A DNA stretch of 64,000 nt from Magnetospirillum sp. UT-4 (GTDB taxonomy: Bacteria > Pseudomonadota > Alphaproteobacteria > Rhodospirillales > Magnetospirillaceae): NCBI RefSeq assembly GCF_902729435.1, contig NZ_CACVCG010000112.1, positions 85,291-149,290 of the forward strand. Direction: 5' to 3'. This document shows positions 1 to 8,674 of the stretch, piece by piece; position 1 is the first letter of the stretch, and each line of letters starts with the position of its first letter. The notes beneath the pieces are model-generated. The model had not been told where the DNA came from. It made no database searches and worked only from the letters and a program-made list of their open reading frames with translations. A program made the translations under genes and the position numbers.

Positions 1-15
1 TCCGGAGAGCAACGC

Positions 16-834
16 ATGACAGCCCCCACCCCCCTGATGGCCGGCAAGAAGGGCCTGATCATGGGCGTCGCCAACGACCGCTCCATCGCCTGGGGCATCG
101 CCAAGGCGGTGCGCGCCCAGGGCGCCGAGCTGGCCTTCACCTACCAGGGCGAGGCGCTGGAGAAGCGGGTGCGGCCGCTGGCCGCCGAGGCCGGCTCCAG
201 CATCGTGCTGCCCTGCGACGTCTCGGACGAGGCCTCGACCGAAAAGGTGTTCGACGTGCTGCGCGAGACCTGGGGCAAGTTGGACTTCGTGGTCCACGCC
301 ATCGGCTATTCCGACAAGGAACAGCTGCGCGGCCGCTACGCCGACACCACCCTGGACAATTTCCTGAAGACCATGCACATCTCGGTCTTCTCCTTCACCC
401 AGGTGGCGAAGCTGGCCTCGGCCATGATGCCCGACGGCGGCTCGCTGCTGACCCTCACCTATCTGGGCGCCGAGCGGGTGATGCCCCACTACAACGTCAT
501 GGGCGTCGCCAAGGCGGCGCTGGAGGCCAGCGTGCGCTATCTGGCGGTGGACCTGGGCGGCCAGGGCATCCGCGTCAACGCCATGTCGGCGGGGCCGATG
601 AAGACCCTGGCGGCCTCGGGCATCGGCGACTTCCGCTACATCCTCAAGTGGAACGAGTACAACAGCCCGCTGAAGCGCAACACCAGCCTGGACGACGTCG
701 GCGGCTCCGGCCTCTATCTGCTGTCGGATCTCTCCTCGGGCGTCACCGGCGAGTGCCACCATGTGGATTCCGGCTACCATGTGGTCGGCATGAAGGCGGT
801 GGACGCCCCCGACATCACCGTCGCCAAGGACTGA
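16..834 (+). CDS. fabI: Enoyl-[acyl-carrier-protein] reductase (NADH), FabI
   Basis: Catalyses the last reduction of each fatty-acid elongation cycle, trans-2-enoyl-ACP to acyl-ACP, in the cytoplasm. The 272-residue protein is a full-length short-chain dehydrogenase fold. The FabI dinucleotide signature [13 protein letters not shown] lies at residues 17-29. Tyr149, Tyr159 and Lys166 have the spacing of the FabI catalytic Tyr-x6-Lys site. The ATG follows a GGAGAG ribosome-binding site at the window edge, so an upstream operon partner may lie outside. The stop is six bases before aroC, so the two are probably co-transcribed. Confidence 0.97.
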   Translation: MTAPTPLMAGKKGLIMGVANDRSIAWGIAKAVRAQGAELAFTYQGEALEKRVRPLAAEAGSSIVLPCDVSDEASTEKVFDVLRETWGKLDFVVHAIGYSDKEQLRGRYADTTLDNFLKTMHISVFSFTQVAKLASAMMPDGGSLLTLTYLGAERVMPHYNVMGVAKAALEASVRYLAVDLGGQGIRVNAMSAGPMKTLAASGIGDFRYILKWNEYNSPLKRNTSLDDVGGSGLYLLSDLSSGVTGECHHVDSGYHVVGMKAVDAPDITVAKD

Positions 835-839
835 CGCCG

Positions 840-1925
840 GTGTCCGGCAACGGCTTCGGGCAGCTGTTCCGCTTCACCACCTTCGGCGAGAGCCACGGGC
901 CGGCCATCGGCTGCGTCATCGACGGGGTGCCGCCGCGGCTGCCGCTGTCGGAAGCCGACATCCAGCCCTTCCTCGACCGGCGCAAGCCCGGGCAGAACCG
1001 CTTCGTCACCCAGCGCCGCGAGGCCGACGAGGTGCGCATCCTGTCGGGGGTGTTCGAGGGCCGCACCACCGGCACGCCCATCGGCCTGCTGATCGAGAAC
1101 GCCGACCAGCGCTCGAAGGATTACGGCGACATCCAAAACACCTACCGGCCCGGCCACGCCGACTGGGTCTACGAGCAGAAATACGGCATCCGCGACCATC
1201 GCGGCGGCGGGCGGTCCTCGGCGCGCGAGACCGCCATGCGGGTGGCGGCCGGTGCCGTCGCCCGGGTGGTGCTCAATCACCTTGTCCCCGGCGGCGTGGT
1301 GATCCGCGGCGCCATGGTGCAGATGGGTCCCAACGCCATCGACCCGGCCATGTGGGACTGGGACCAGACCCTCGCCAATCCGTTCTGGTGCCCCGATGCC
1401 GGCTCGGTGCCGCGGTGGGAGGCGTTCCTCGACGGCGTGCGCAAGGCCGGCTCGTCGACGGGGGGCATCGTCGAGGTGGTGGCCGCCGGCGTGCCGCCGG
1501 GGCTGGGGGCGCCGGTCTACGACAAGCTGGACGCCGATCTGGCCAAGGCGATGATGGGCATCAACGCGGTCAAGGGCGTCGAGATCGGCGCCGGCTTCCT
1601 CGCCGCCCAGCTCTCGGGCGAGGACAACGCCGACGAGATGCGCATGGGCGAGGGCGGGCATGTGCGGTTCCTGTCCAACAATGCCGGCGGCATCCTGGGT
1701 GGGCTGTCCACCGGGCAGGACATCGTGGTGCGCCTGGCGGTCAAGCCCACCAGCTCGATTCTGATCCCGCGCAAGAGCGTCGATCGCGCCGGCAACGACG
1801 TCGAGGTGGCGACCAAGGGCCGCCACGACCCCTGCGTCGCCATCCGCGCCGTCCCGGTGGCCGAGGCGATGATGGCGGTGACCCTGGCCGACCACCTGCT
1901 GCGCCACCGCGGGCAGTGCGGCTGA
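840..1925 (+). CDS. aroC: Chorismate synthase AroC
   Basis: Makes chorismate from EPSP, the last step of the shikimate pathway, using reduced FMN. A GTG start at 840 gives 361 residues, the usual length, and puts the family N-terminus ([14 protein letters not shown]) six residues in; a longer in-frame reading would run back into fabI. The conserved RPGHADWVY and [11 protein letters not shown] blocks are present, as is the C-terminal block around [17 protein letters not shown]. It follows fabI closely and likely shares its transcript. Confidence 0.96.
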   Translation: MSGNGFGQLFRFTTFGESHGPAIGCVIDGVPPRLPLSEADIQPFLDRRKPGQNRFVTQRREADEVRILSGVFEGRTTGTPIGLLIENADQRSKDYGDIQNTYRPGHADWVYEQKYGIRDHRGGGRSSARETAMRVAAGAVARVVLNHLVPGGVVIRGAMVQMGPNAIDPAMWDWDQTLANPFWCPDAGSVPRWEAFLDGVRKAGSSTGGIVEVVAAGVPPGLGAPVYDKLDADLAKAMMGINAVKGVEIGAGFLAAQLSGEDNADEMRMGEGGHVRFLSNNAGGILGGLSTGQDIVVRLAVKPTSSILIPRKSVDRAGNDVEVATKGRHDPCVAIRAVPVAEAMMAVTLADHLLRHRGQCG

Positions 1926-2115
1926 CTTTAGCCCCTCCCCCGCGAGGGGGGAGGGCGTCCAGCTTTTCTCCCCTCCCCTTGATGGGGAGGGGTTGGGGGT
2001 GGGGTGAGTTCCGCGACAATGCCGACGCGGTTCGCCCCCCACCCCGACCCTCCCCCGCGTGCGAAGCACGCATTGTTAGAGGGCGGGCTTCGCCCGCAAG
2101 GGGGGGGGGAGTCAT
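1926..2115. repeat. GC-rich intergenic repeats and hairpins
   Basis: This gap between the convergent aroC and the 2116-2589 gene is made of short inverted repeats: CTCCCC around TTGATG with GGGGAG (about 1973-1990), GCGTGC/GCACGC (about 2059-2073) and GCGGGC/GCCCGC (about 2083-2097), followed by a G run. No plausible gene is seen. It may serve both flanking genes as a terminator region. The CTCCCC/GGGGAG type of hairpin recurs near 18949, which suggests a dispersed element of this genome. Confidence 0.5.
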
Positions 2116-2589
2116 TCACTCCTTGCCGTAGCGCCGGTATTCCTTGCCGTCCCAGCGCAGCAGCTGGGTGCCGGTATCGACGGTGAGCCAGCCCCTCGCG
2201 CTTTCCTCGGTGGCGAACACCGTGTCCTCGTCGCCCCAGCCCCAGCCGACCGCCAGCCAGCCCCTGGCGGTCCAGGTGGCGAGCACGAAGGGCTGGCCCT
2301 GCTCGGCCTCCCATTCCGGCTTGGCGATCATCACCGCCAGCTCGGCGCGGCCGTCGCCGTTGAGGTCGAGGCGCCCGACCCGCAGCGCCGAGCGGTCGAA
2401 GGCATTGGCGTCGGCGGTCTCGAAATAGGGCCGCCAGTGCACCCGCACCAGCGCCAGGATGTCGTTGTGGGTTCCCGGCGGCAGCGGCAGCAGCGGCAGT
2501 TGGGCGATCTGGCGCGGCGCGTCGGCGGCCGCCGCCGGAAGGGCGATGGACAACAGCAGGGCGGCCAGAAGTCGGGCAAGTGGAGGCAT
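2116..2589 (-). CDS. Exported protein of unknown function with an FG-GAP-like motif
   Basis: The ATG at 2589 gives 157 residues that begin with a convincing signal peptide (MPPLARLLAALLLSIALPAA, cut near AAA-DA). The mature part carries the segment RLDLNGDGRAELAVM, an acidic DxNxDGxxE loop like those of FG-GAP/VCBS repeats and calcium-binding loops, then a Trp-rich C-terminus. A longer reading upstream is possible but would place a Pro-rich segment before the signal peptide. The family is not recognised. It is probably periplasmic and transcribed alone, convergent to aroC and divergent from the flagellin gene. Confidence 0.75.
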   Translation of the reverse strand: MPPLARLLAALLLSIALPAAAADAPRQIAQLPLLPLPPGTHNDILALVRVHWRPYFETADANAFDRSALRVGRLDLNGDGRAELAVMIAKPEWEAEQGQPFVLATWTARGWLAVGWGWGDEDTVFATEESARGWLTVDTGTQLLRWDGKEYRRYGKE

Positions 2590-2666
2590 GGTCCCACCGG
2601 TAGCGCGAGGCGGCGGAGCATAGGCAGCGGGCGGGCGGGCGTCAACTCCCGGCAAATTGTGCGTGG

Positions 2667-2693
2667 CCGGCCGATCATGCTATGATTGGCCGG
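2667..2693 (+). promoter_or_regulatory. Inverted repeat in flagellin leader
   Basis: Twelve-base arms (2667-2678 and 2682-2693) with one G/T mismatch and a three-base loop end 25 bases before the flagellin ATG. In the mRNA this would be a stable 5' hairpin. Flagellin leaders in alphaproteobacteria are targets of post-transcriptional control by FlbT/FlaF, so a regulatory role is possible but inferred. It could equally be a DNA operator. Confidence 0.45.
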
Positions 2694-2718
2694 AACATCC
2701 GAACGCAGGTCGTTCGCC

Positions 2719-3564
2719 ATGGCGGATGAGATCACCCTTTCGGCGCTGGCCCGGACCAACCTGACGGCGCTGCAGCAGACCGCCACCTCGGTGGCGGCGC
2801 GGCAGCGCGCGCTCGCCACCGGCAAGCGGGTGAACCAGGCGCTGGACGGGCCGGTGGCCTATTTCTCCAGCACCTCGCTGGTCGCCAAGGCCAGCGATCT
2901 GGCCTCGGCGCGCGACCAGGTCAACCAGGGCGTCTCGGCCATCAATGCCGCCGTGGCCGGCGCGGCCGGCATCGACAAGCTGCTGGACCGGATCAAGGGC
3001 GTGGCGGTGTCGGCGCTGGCCAATTCCGACCCCACCGCCCGCGGCGAGGCGGCGGCGCAGATCAACGCCCTGCGCCAGCAGATCGACCTGCTGGCCGCCG
3101 ACACCAGCTACAACGGCGTCAACCTGCTGTCGGCCAACGGCTCGACCCTTTCGGTGCCGTACCAGGGCAGCGGCACCGCCGGGCTGACGGTGGCGCCCCA
3201 GGATCTCGGCTCCACCGGGCTGGGGGTGGCAGCGGCGGCGACCAACGGCACCGGAATTACCGACGCCAACGAGGCGGTGGCCGCCAACGCGCTGAACACC
3301 CTGATCGCCGAGGTCGATTCGGCTAAGGCGCAGGTGGCGTCGGTGCAGGCGTCGTTGGGGAGCAACATCTCGATCCTGACGGCGCGGGCGGAGTACAACG
3401 AGGACCTGTCGTCCGTCGCCCTCGAGGGCGCCGCCACCATCAGCACCGCCGACGTCAACCAGGAGGCGGTGGGGCTGATCGCCCTGCAGACCCGCCAGCA
3501 ACTCGCCACCACCGCGCACGCCATCTCGCAACGCGGTGAAGGCTCGGTGCTGGCGCTGTTCTGA
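2719..3564 (+). CDS. Flagellin
   Basis: Structural subunit of the flagellar filament, exported through the flagellar type III system without a signal peptide. The 281-residue product has the flagellin N-terminal coiled-coil (LARTNLTALQQT...) and the terminal helices (ALQTRQQLATTAHAISQ), with a short variable middle rich in Ala, Thr and Gly. An in-frame ATG at 2686 lies inside a leader inverted repeat, so the ATG at 2719 (MADEITLS) is preferred. FlaF follows two bases after the stop. No flbT is seen next to it. Confidence 0.92.
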   Translation: MADEITLSALARTNLTALQQTATSVAARQRALATGKRVNQALDGPVAYFSSTSLVAKASDLASARDQVNQGVSAINAAVAGAAGIDKLLDRIKGVAVSALANSDPTARGEAAAQINALRQQIDLLAADTSYNGVNLLSANGSTLSVPYQGSGTAGLTVAPQDLGSTGLGVAAAATNGTGITDANEAVAANALNTLIAEVDSAKAQVASVQASLGSNISILTARAEYNEDLSSVALEGAATISTADVNQEAVGLIALQTRQQLATTAHAISQRGEGSVLALF

Positions 3565-3565
3565 C

Positions 3566-3934
3566 GTGCCCCGCCGGCCGGTCTCGCCCTACCTCGCCTA
3601 TGACCGCAGCCAGCGTTCGGCGTTGCCGCCGCGCCAGGCCGAGGCGCTGGCCTTCACCCGGGTCGCCAACGCGTTGGAGGAATGCTGCCGCGAACCGGTG
3701 GATCGCCGCCGCCTGGAAGCGGTGCTCAGGCGCAACCAGACCCTGTGGACGGTGGTGGAGGGCGAAATCGCGCTGACCGACAACCGCCTGCCCGAGGCGC
3801 TGAAGGCCAACCTGGCCAGGCTGGCCCGCAGCGTCGAGCACCTGACCCTGCGCGCCATGGCCAGCGGCGCCCCGGCCGACCTCCGCCCGCTCATCGACAT
3901 CGACCGCCAGGTGGCGGCGGGGCTGATGGAATAG
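3566..3934 (+). CDS. flaF: Flagellar biosynthesis regulator FlaF
   Basis: FlaF is a small alphaproteobacterial protein required for flagellin synthesis or secretion, working with FlbT. A GTG start at 3566, one base after the flagellin stop, gives 122 residues, close to the family length. Family features seen are the SPYLAYDRSQR start, a central ALAFTRVANALE helix, and the RRNQTLWTVVEGEI and LPEALKANLARLA segments. It is probably translated from the flagellin transcript and ends just before a strong hairpin. Confidence 0.85.
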   Translation: MPRRPVSPYLAYDRSQRSALPPRQAEALAFTRVANALEECCREPVDRRRLEAVLRRNQTLWTVVEGEIALTDNRLPEALKANLARLARSVEHLTLRAMASGAPADLRPLIDIDRQVAAGLME

Positions 3935-3955
3935 GGCAACTCGGGCGGCCCAACG

Positions 3956-3984
3956 AAAAAAGGGCCGGCATGGGCCGGCCCTTT
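3956..3984. terminator. Bidirectional intrinsic terminator
   Basis: An 11-bp stem (AAAGGGCCGGC at 3959-3969 with GCCGGCCCTTT at 3974-3984) and a 4-base loop, with an A run on the left side, lies between the convergent flaF and purS. It would make a stem plus U-tract for the purS transcript and a shorter one for flaF. Confidence 0.75.
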
Positions 3985-4006
3985 CGTCGTGGCGGTGGGG
4001 GAGGCG

Positions 4007-4246
4007 CTATTCCAGTTCGATGGAATAGTTCTCGATCACCGTGTTGGCCAGCAGCTGGCGGCACATCTGCTCGACAACCTCGCGGGCCTTCGCCTTGTCG
4101 GGCTCGGCGATGTCCAGCTCGATGAACTTGCCCTGGCGCACGTCGCGCACGCCGTCGAAGCCGAGCGAACCCAAAGCGTGCTGCACCGCCTTGCCCTGGG
4201 GGTCGAGGACGCCGGTCTTGAGGGTGATATGAACCTTGGCCTTCAC
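4007..4246 (-). CDS. purS: Phosphoribosylformylglycinamidine synthase subunit PurS
   Basis: Small structural subunit of the three-part FGAM synthase (PurS-PurQ-PurL), purine pathway step 4. A GTG at 4246 gives 79 residues, the normal size, with the typical N-terminus KAKVHITLKTGVLDPQG and the GVRDVRQGKFIELDI segment. It lies 14 bases after purC in the same operon. In many alphaproteobacteria purQ follows. Here the transcript meets a terminator instead, so purQ and purL must lie elsewhere. Confidence 0.93.
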   Translation of the reverse strand: MKAKVHITLKTGVLDPQGKAVQHALGSLGFDGVRDVRQGKFIELDIAEPDKAKAREVVEQMCRQLLANTVIENYSIELE

Positions 4247-4260
4247 GTCGTCTCTCCCGT

Positions 4261-5025
4261 CTACTGCATGGTGGCGGGACCCTTCAGGTCCCGCGGGCCG
4301 CCCTCGGGCAGGATGCCGAGGCGGCGGGCCACTTCCTGGTAGGCTTCCTCGACATTGCCGAGATCGCGGCGGAAGCGGTCCTTGTCCATCTTCTCGCCGG
4401 TCTTGAGGTCCCACAGGCGGCAATTGTCGGGGCTGATCTCGTCGGCCAGCACGATCTGCATGTCGTCGCCGTTGTAGAGGCGGCCGAATTCCAGCTTGAA
4501 ATCGACCACCCGGATGCCGATGCCGAGGAACAGGCCGGACAGGAAGTCGTTGACCCGCAGCGACAGGCTCATGATCTCGTCCAGGTCCTGGGTGGTGGCC
4601 CAGCCGAAGGCGGTGATGTGCTCTTCCGACACCATGGGGTCGCCCAGGGCGTCGGACTTGAAGTAGTACTCGACGATGGAGCGCGGCAGCGGCGTGCCTT
4701 CCGACAGGCCGAAGCGCTGGGCCAGCGAGCCGGCCGAGATGTTGCGCACCACCACTTCCAGCGGGATGATCTCGACCTCGCGCACCAGCTGCTCGCGCAT
4801 GTTGAGGCGGCGCACGAAATGGGTCGGGATGCCGATCTCGCCCAGCTTCAGCATCAGGTATTCGCTGATCCGGTTGTTCAGCACGCCCTTGCCGGTGATG
4901 GTGCCCTTCTTCTTGTTGTTGAAGGCCGTGGCGTCGTCCTTGAAGTACTGGACAAGGGTGCCGGGCTCTGGGCCCTCGAACAGGACCTTGGCCTTGCCCT
5001 CGTAAATCTGTCTGCGTCTGGCCAT
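4261..5025 (-). CDS. purC: SAICAR synthetase PurC
   Basis: Joins aspartate to CAIR with ATP to give SAICAR in purine synthesis. The ATG at 5025 gives 254 residues starting [13 protein letters not shown], the standard PurC N-terminus; an in-frame start at 5133 would add an unrelated tail. Conserved segments include [16 protein letters not shown], the acidic DFKLEFG and the [12 protein letters not shown] nucleotide-binding block. It is first in the purC-purS operon. Confidence 0.97.
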   Translation of the reverse strand: MARRRQIYEGKAKVLFEGPEPGTLVQYFKDDATAFNNKKKGTITGKGVLNNRISEYLMLKLGEIGIPTHFVRRLNMREQLVREVEIIPLEVVVRNISAGSLAQRFGLSEGTPLPRSIVEYYFKSDALGDPMVSEEHITAFGWATTQDLDEIMSLSLRVNDFLSGLFLGIGIRVVDFKLEFGRLYNGDDMQIVLADEISPDNCRLWDLKTGEKMDKDRFRRDLGNVEEAYQEVARRLGILPEGGPRDLKGPATMQ

Positions 5026-5175
5026 GGGGAAACATCCGGATGGGGCGCGCGCATCCCGCGCGCCGGGAGAGAAGTGTCGGTTCATATAGCAGGGACGGGC
5101 CGGCCATACAATTGGGGTGACGGGGGAAGGCATATCCCCCGTCCTATTCGCCCGCCCCGATTGTGGGGAAGAGCA

Positions 5176-7194
5176 TCACGCCGCGGCGCGGCGGCCGCGC
5201 TCGCGGTCGGCGATGAAGCGCGCCAGGGCGGCGGCGTCCACCGCCGATTCGTCGAACCGCAGGCGGGCGCGGTTGTCGGCCATCTCCACCACGTGGAAGG
5301 GCACGGCGACCGCCAGGCCATCCACGTGCAGCCGGCCGTTGGGTGCCACCTCCTCGTCGTCGGACAGCTCGAGCTGGCCGCCGCACAGCGAGATGTCGAC
5401 CATGCGGGCGGCGATGGTGTCGTTGCCGGCATTGATGCTGGCCCCGGCATCGAGCGGGATGCGCGGGTTGCGGCGGCGGTTGACCTCGGGCGTGGCAGTG
5501 CGCACGGCGGCGTTGAGCACCCGGCGCAGGCCGGCGACCTCGTGCGCCATGGATTCGAGCAGGCTGTTGACCTCGGTGGCGCGCTGGCCGGTCGATGCGG
5601 CTTCCTCGGCCACCGAGGCGATGCGCTCCGAGACCTCGCGGGCGGCGTCGCTGGTCTCGACCACGTTGCGCACGATCTCCTGGGTCGCCGCCTCCTGCTC
5701 CTGCACCGCCGCGGCGATGGAGCTGGACACCGCCGATACCTCGGTGAACGAGCGCAGCATCTCGTCGATCTCGGCCGCCACCTGGTTGCCGACGTGGCGC
5801 AGCTGCTGGATCTGGCGGGTGATCTCCTCGGTGGACTTCCCGGTCTGCTCGGCCAGGTGCTTGACCTCCTCGGCAACCACGGCGAAGCCGCGGCCGGCCA
5901 CGCCGGCGCGCTGCGCCTCGATGGTGGCGTTGAGCGCCAGCATGTGGGTGCGCCGCGCGATGTCGGCGATCAACTCGGCGACATCGCCGATGCGGGACAT
6001 GGCCTGGGTCAGTTCGTCGACGGTGGCGCCGGTGCGGCTGCCCATGCCGACCACCGTCTCGACCATGTGGGTGGACGAATCCACCCGCGAGGCGATCTCG
6101 CGGATCGAGGCCGACAGTTCCTCGGCGGCGCCGGCTACCGTCTGGGCATTGGCCAGCGCCTGCTCGGCGGCGCCGGCGACGGTGCGCGAATACTCGCCGA
6201 CACTGACCGCCGAGGTGGCCATGGCGGCGGCGGTGGCGGCGATGCGCTGGCCCTCGGCGCCCACCTTCTCGACCGCCGCGGCGGTCTCGATCTCGACCGA
6301 ATCGGCCATGGCCAGCAGGGCCGCCAGGCGGTGCTTCTCGGCCTCGGCGGCCATGCGCTCGCGCTCGGCCGCCATGGTGACGACCTCGGCGGCGTGGCGG
6401 CGGAACACCACCAGCGCGCTGGCGATGGGGCCAAGCTCGTCTTTGCGTTCGGGCGATACCCGAAGCGGCACGTGGTGGCGCTCGGCCATGGTGTCGTCGA
6501 CGTCCCTGCGCAGGGCGGTCAGGCTGCGGCTGACATGCCAGCCGATGGCGCCGGCGATGGCCAGGGCGCTCAGGGCGGCAAGGGTGGTGGCGAGGATCAT
6601 GGTGGTGCGCAGGGCGTCGTTGGCCGAGCGCACGTCGGAGACCCGGCCCAGCAATTCGCCCATCTCGGCCCAGGTCAGGTCGTTGATCTGGACGTTCAGT
6701 TCCTCGAGGCGGTCGTAGAGGATGGTCGCCAGCTCGTCGAAATTCACCATGCGGGGATTGCCGGCGGCGCGGCCGCCGGCATTGTAGGCCTCGACCATGG
6801 CCTTGCCGGCGCGCAGATAGGGCGGGAACACGCCCTCGATGCGTTCCAGCAGGTTGAAGGCCTCCTCCAGCTTCATCTGCTCGGCCAGGCTCTTGGCGGT
6901 GTCGATGTGGTTGACGAAGCTCTTGGCCCGTTCCTCGGCCTCGGCCACCGCATCGGCGTCGCCGGTGGCGGCGGCGTCGGACAGGAACTGTTGGACCTGG
7001 ATGATGTCGTCGCGGACGTCGCGCAGGGCGATCAGCAGCGGGATGCTGTAATTGGCCACGTGGTCGGCCCGGCTGGAGACGTCGGCAAGCGGCTCCGCCT
7101 GGCGCTGGATGGACAGGACGGTCAGTGCCGCCAGGGCCAGGATGACAGCGATGCTTCCTGCAAACCCGCCAAGAATGAGACCGCGCAGCGACAT
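5176..7194 (-). CDS. Methyl-accepting chemotaxis protein with C-terminal PilZ domain
   Basis: A 672-residue inner-membrane chemoreceptor. Membrane helices are at about residues 8-30 and 198-221 and bracket a helical periplasmic sensor domain. A HAMP segment (222-275) follows, then the MCP coiled coil (about 310-560) with the hairpin-tip signature [20 protein letters not shown] (429-448). After the coiled coil there is a PilZ-like domain (about 572-672) with the c-di-GMP motifs R574-x3-R578 and D600-x-S-x2-G605. It would signal to CheA/CheW and could be tuned by c-di-GMP. The ATG at 7194 puts TM1 at the N-terminus. It is transcribed alone and the ligand is unknown. Confidence 0.92.
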   Translation of the reverse strand: MSLRGLILGGFAGSIAVILALAALTVLSIQRQAEPLADVSSRADHVANYSIPLLIALRDVRDDIIQVQQFLSDAAATGDADAVAEAEERAKSFVNHIDTAKSLAEQMKLEEAFNLLERIEGVFPPYLRAGKAMVEAYNAGGRAAGNPRMVNFDELATILYDRLEELNVQINDLTWAEMGELLGRVSDVRSANDALRTTMILATTLAALSALAIAGAIGWHVSRSLTALRRDVDDTMAERHHVPLRVSPERKDELGPIASALVVFRRHAAEVVTMAAERERMAAEAEKHRLAALLAMADSVEIETAAAVEKVGAEGQRIAATAAAMATSAVSVGEYSRTVAGAAEQALANAQTVAGAAEELSASIREIASRVDSSTHMVETVVGMGSRTGATVDELTQAMSRIGDVAELIADIARRTHMLALNATIEAQRAGVAGRGFAVVAEEVKHLAEQTGKSTEEITRQIQQLRHVGNQVAAEIDEMLRSFTEVSAVSSSIAAAVQEQEAATQEIVRNVVETSDAAREVSERIASVAEEAASTGQRATEVNSLLESMAHEVAGLRRVLNAAVRTATPEVNRRRNPRIPLDAGASINAGNDTIAARMVDISLCGGQLELSDDEEVAPNGRLHVDGLAVAVPFHVVEMADNRARLRFDESAVDAAALARFIADRERGRRAAA

Positions 7195-7272
7195 GGGTCT
7201 CTCCCTCCGAAACCGAATTGACCGGCGCATCGTAGGGGCAAAGGGGGAAGCTGCCAATCCCGTTCGGTGGCC

Positions 7273-8028
7273 CTATTGCAATGCAACGGGGGCATGGCTG
7301 GCCCGGTCCGGCCGGGCGGCCGCGAACAGCCATGTTGGGGCGGAATCGGGGCCGGGGGCGGGCAGGGCGATCAGCGACGACGACACCGTTCCGAAGCCGT
7401 CGGCACGGGTGAAGCACATGGCCGCCTTCTCCTCGCCGCCATCGCTTGCGGCCGGCCCGCCATCGGCCATCAGCGCCGCCCATTCGGCCCAGTCCGCCGC
7501 CGCCGGATCGGGCACCCGCGCGGCGGCGAAGCGCGGCAGGTAGGCCGCCACCCGGGCGCTGGCCGGATCGTCCAGATCCAGCGCGGTCAGCATGTGCAGG
7601 CCCGCGGGGACCGGAGCCGCGGTCACCCGGGCGCCGCCATCGGCGCGGATCCAGAAGGCGTCGCGGTTGTCGGCGATCACCAGGTTGAACGGCCGGTACG
7701 CGCGCCCGTCCAGCCCGGACAGCGCCGCCGCGGCATCGGCGGCGTCGGCGTGGTCGAGCGCCTCGAGCACCAGTTCCCCGCGCGAGCGCTTGCCGGCGGC
7801 CGGACCCAGCGTGCCGACGCGGTTGAGGATGGCGGCCGCCATGCCATGATCGTTCAGCCCCAGCCACGACCCGCCGGCCAGCACATCGCGCCCGGCCACC
7901 ACCTCGGCGCGGTCCGGCCAGTGGCGTCCGGGGGGCAGCCACGGGCGCCCGGCCATCTCGTCGCGGTTGGCGGCGATCAGCACCGGCCAGGCATGGCCGG
8001 GGCGACGCAGGATGAGGAAGGTGCACAT
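7273..8028 (-). CDS. NRDE (TANGO2) family protein
   Basis: The 251-residue product starts MCTFLI and carries the NRDE motif at residues 21-24, both hallmarks of the TANGO2/NRDE family, whose fold resembles N-terminal-nucleophile hydrolases with Cys2 in the nucleophile position. The biochemical role is not settled; eukaryotic members affect lipid and haem handling. The ATG at 8028 is chosen because Cys2 must follow the start. It is divergent from the ATPase zeta gene and probably cytoplasmic. Confidence 0.85.
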   Translation of the reverse strand: MCTFLILRRPGHAWPVLIAANRDEMAGRPWLPPGRHWPDRAEVVAGRDVLAGGSWLGLNDHGMAAAILNRVGTLGPAAGKRSRGELVLEALDHADAADAAAALSGLDGRAYRPFNLVIADNRDAFWIRADGGARVTAAPVPAGLHMLTALDLDDPASARVAAYLPRFAAARVPDPAAADWAEWAALMADGGPAASDGGEEKAAMCFTRADGFGTVSSSLIALPAPGPDSAPTWLFAAARPDRASHAPVALQ

Positions 8029-8144
8029 GCAAGAAATCCGTTTCGGCGATGGCTCCGGGCGGCTATAACACCATCGCCGCATTGGCGGGCCGGTTCAACG
8101 ACAACCACTTTGCATCAGTGGAACTAAAGGTGAGGAAGGGTGCC

Positions 8145-8471
8145 ATGACGATCTTCGACGACCGCGAGAAAGCGTTCGAGGCGAAGTACCGGATGGACCA
8201 GGAAACCCAGTTCAAGATCAACGTGCGGCGCGACAAGCTGCTGGGCCTGTGGGCTGCCGAGAAACTGGGTCTCGAGGGCGACGCTGCCAAGGCCTATGCG
8301 CTGTCGGTTGTGGACGCCGAATTCACCGAGCCCGACCACGACGCCAGCCACAAGGTTGTGCGCGACTTCGCCGCCCAGGGCGTGGCGGTGGACGAAAAGA
8401 CCGTCCAGCGCGAATTGCAGCTCCTTCACGAAGTGGCGCGCGAGCAGATCGTCGCCGAATACCGGAAATAG
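8145..8471 (+). CDS. F1FO-ATPase inhibitor subunit zeta (DUF1476)
   Basis: Alphaproteobacterial inhibitor of ATP hydrolysis by F1-ATPase, first known as DUF1476. The 108-residue sequence begins MTIFDDREKAFEAKYRMDQE, the inhibitory N-terminal segment that enters the F1 catalytic interface, followed by the four-helix region with WAAEKLGL and AREQIVAEYR. An in-frame ATG at 8049 would add residues with no family match, so 8145 is chosen. In related genomes it often lies near pur genes, as here. It is transcribed alone, and a long palindrome follows 51 bases after its stop. Confidence 0.93.
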   Translation: MTIFDDREKAFEAKYRMDQETQFKINVRRDKLLGLWAAEKLGLEGDAAKAYALSVVDAEFTEPDHDASHKVVRDFAAQGVAVDEKTVQRELQLLHEVAREQIVAEYRK

Positions 8472-8522
8472 GCGGGGCGGGCACAGCCGAGCGGCGTGAC
8501 GCGCATGGCCATCTTGACCAAA

Positions 8523-8571
8523 CTGCGTCTCAATGTTAAACGTCCTAAGGACGTTTAACATTGAGACGCAG
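8523..8571. repeat. Perfect palindrome 1 upstream of abiE
   Basis: Two 24-base arms (8523-8546 and 8548-8571) match perfectly around one central base. The centre reads ACGTCCTAAGGACGT. It lies between the zeta gene and abiEi and shares the central CGTCCT-N-AGGACG core with palindrome 2; the centres are 95 bp apart, close to nine helical turns. It could be an operator for AbiEi, or a terminator-like hairpin for the zeta gene, though no T run follows. Confidence 0.85.
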
Positions 8572-8607
8572 GCGAAGGCAGCCGCTGAAGGCCATTGAGT
8601 GGCGTGC

Positions 8608-8666
8608 TTGACATCAATGTCACCCGTGGTGTAACCGTCCTTAGGACGGTTACACCACGGGTGACA
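8608..8666 (+). promoter_or_regulatory. Putative abiE promoter within palindrome 2
   Basis: TTGACA (8608-8613) and TGTAAC (8630-8635), 16 bases apart, form a plausible sigma-70 promoter. A second perfect palindrome, arms 8618-8641 and 8643-8666 around base 8642, covers the -10 region and the expected start point and ends eight bases before the abiEi ATG. AbiEi antitoxins in other systems repress their own operon by binding inverted repeats in the promoter, so this is probably the operator. There is no clear Shine-Dalgarno sequence, so the leader is very short. Confidence 0.6.
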
Positions 8667-8674
8667 CGAACGGC

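Noticed and set aside
774..2069. 431-codon minus-strand open frame opposite aroC
   Set aside because: Shadow of aroC in GC-rich DNA with no ribosome-binding site or family match.
4618..7221. 867-codon plus-strand open frame opposite purC and the MCP gene
   Set aside because: It is antisense to clear genes, and its His/Gly/Asp-rich composition is typical of a frame opposite GC-rich coding DNA.
5144..8032. 962-codon minus-strand open frame over the MCP and NRDE genes
   Set aside because: It is in another frame of two well-supported genes and has low-complexity Arg/Pro composition.
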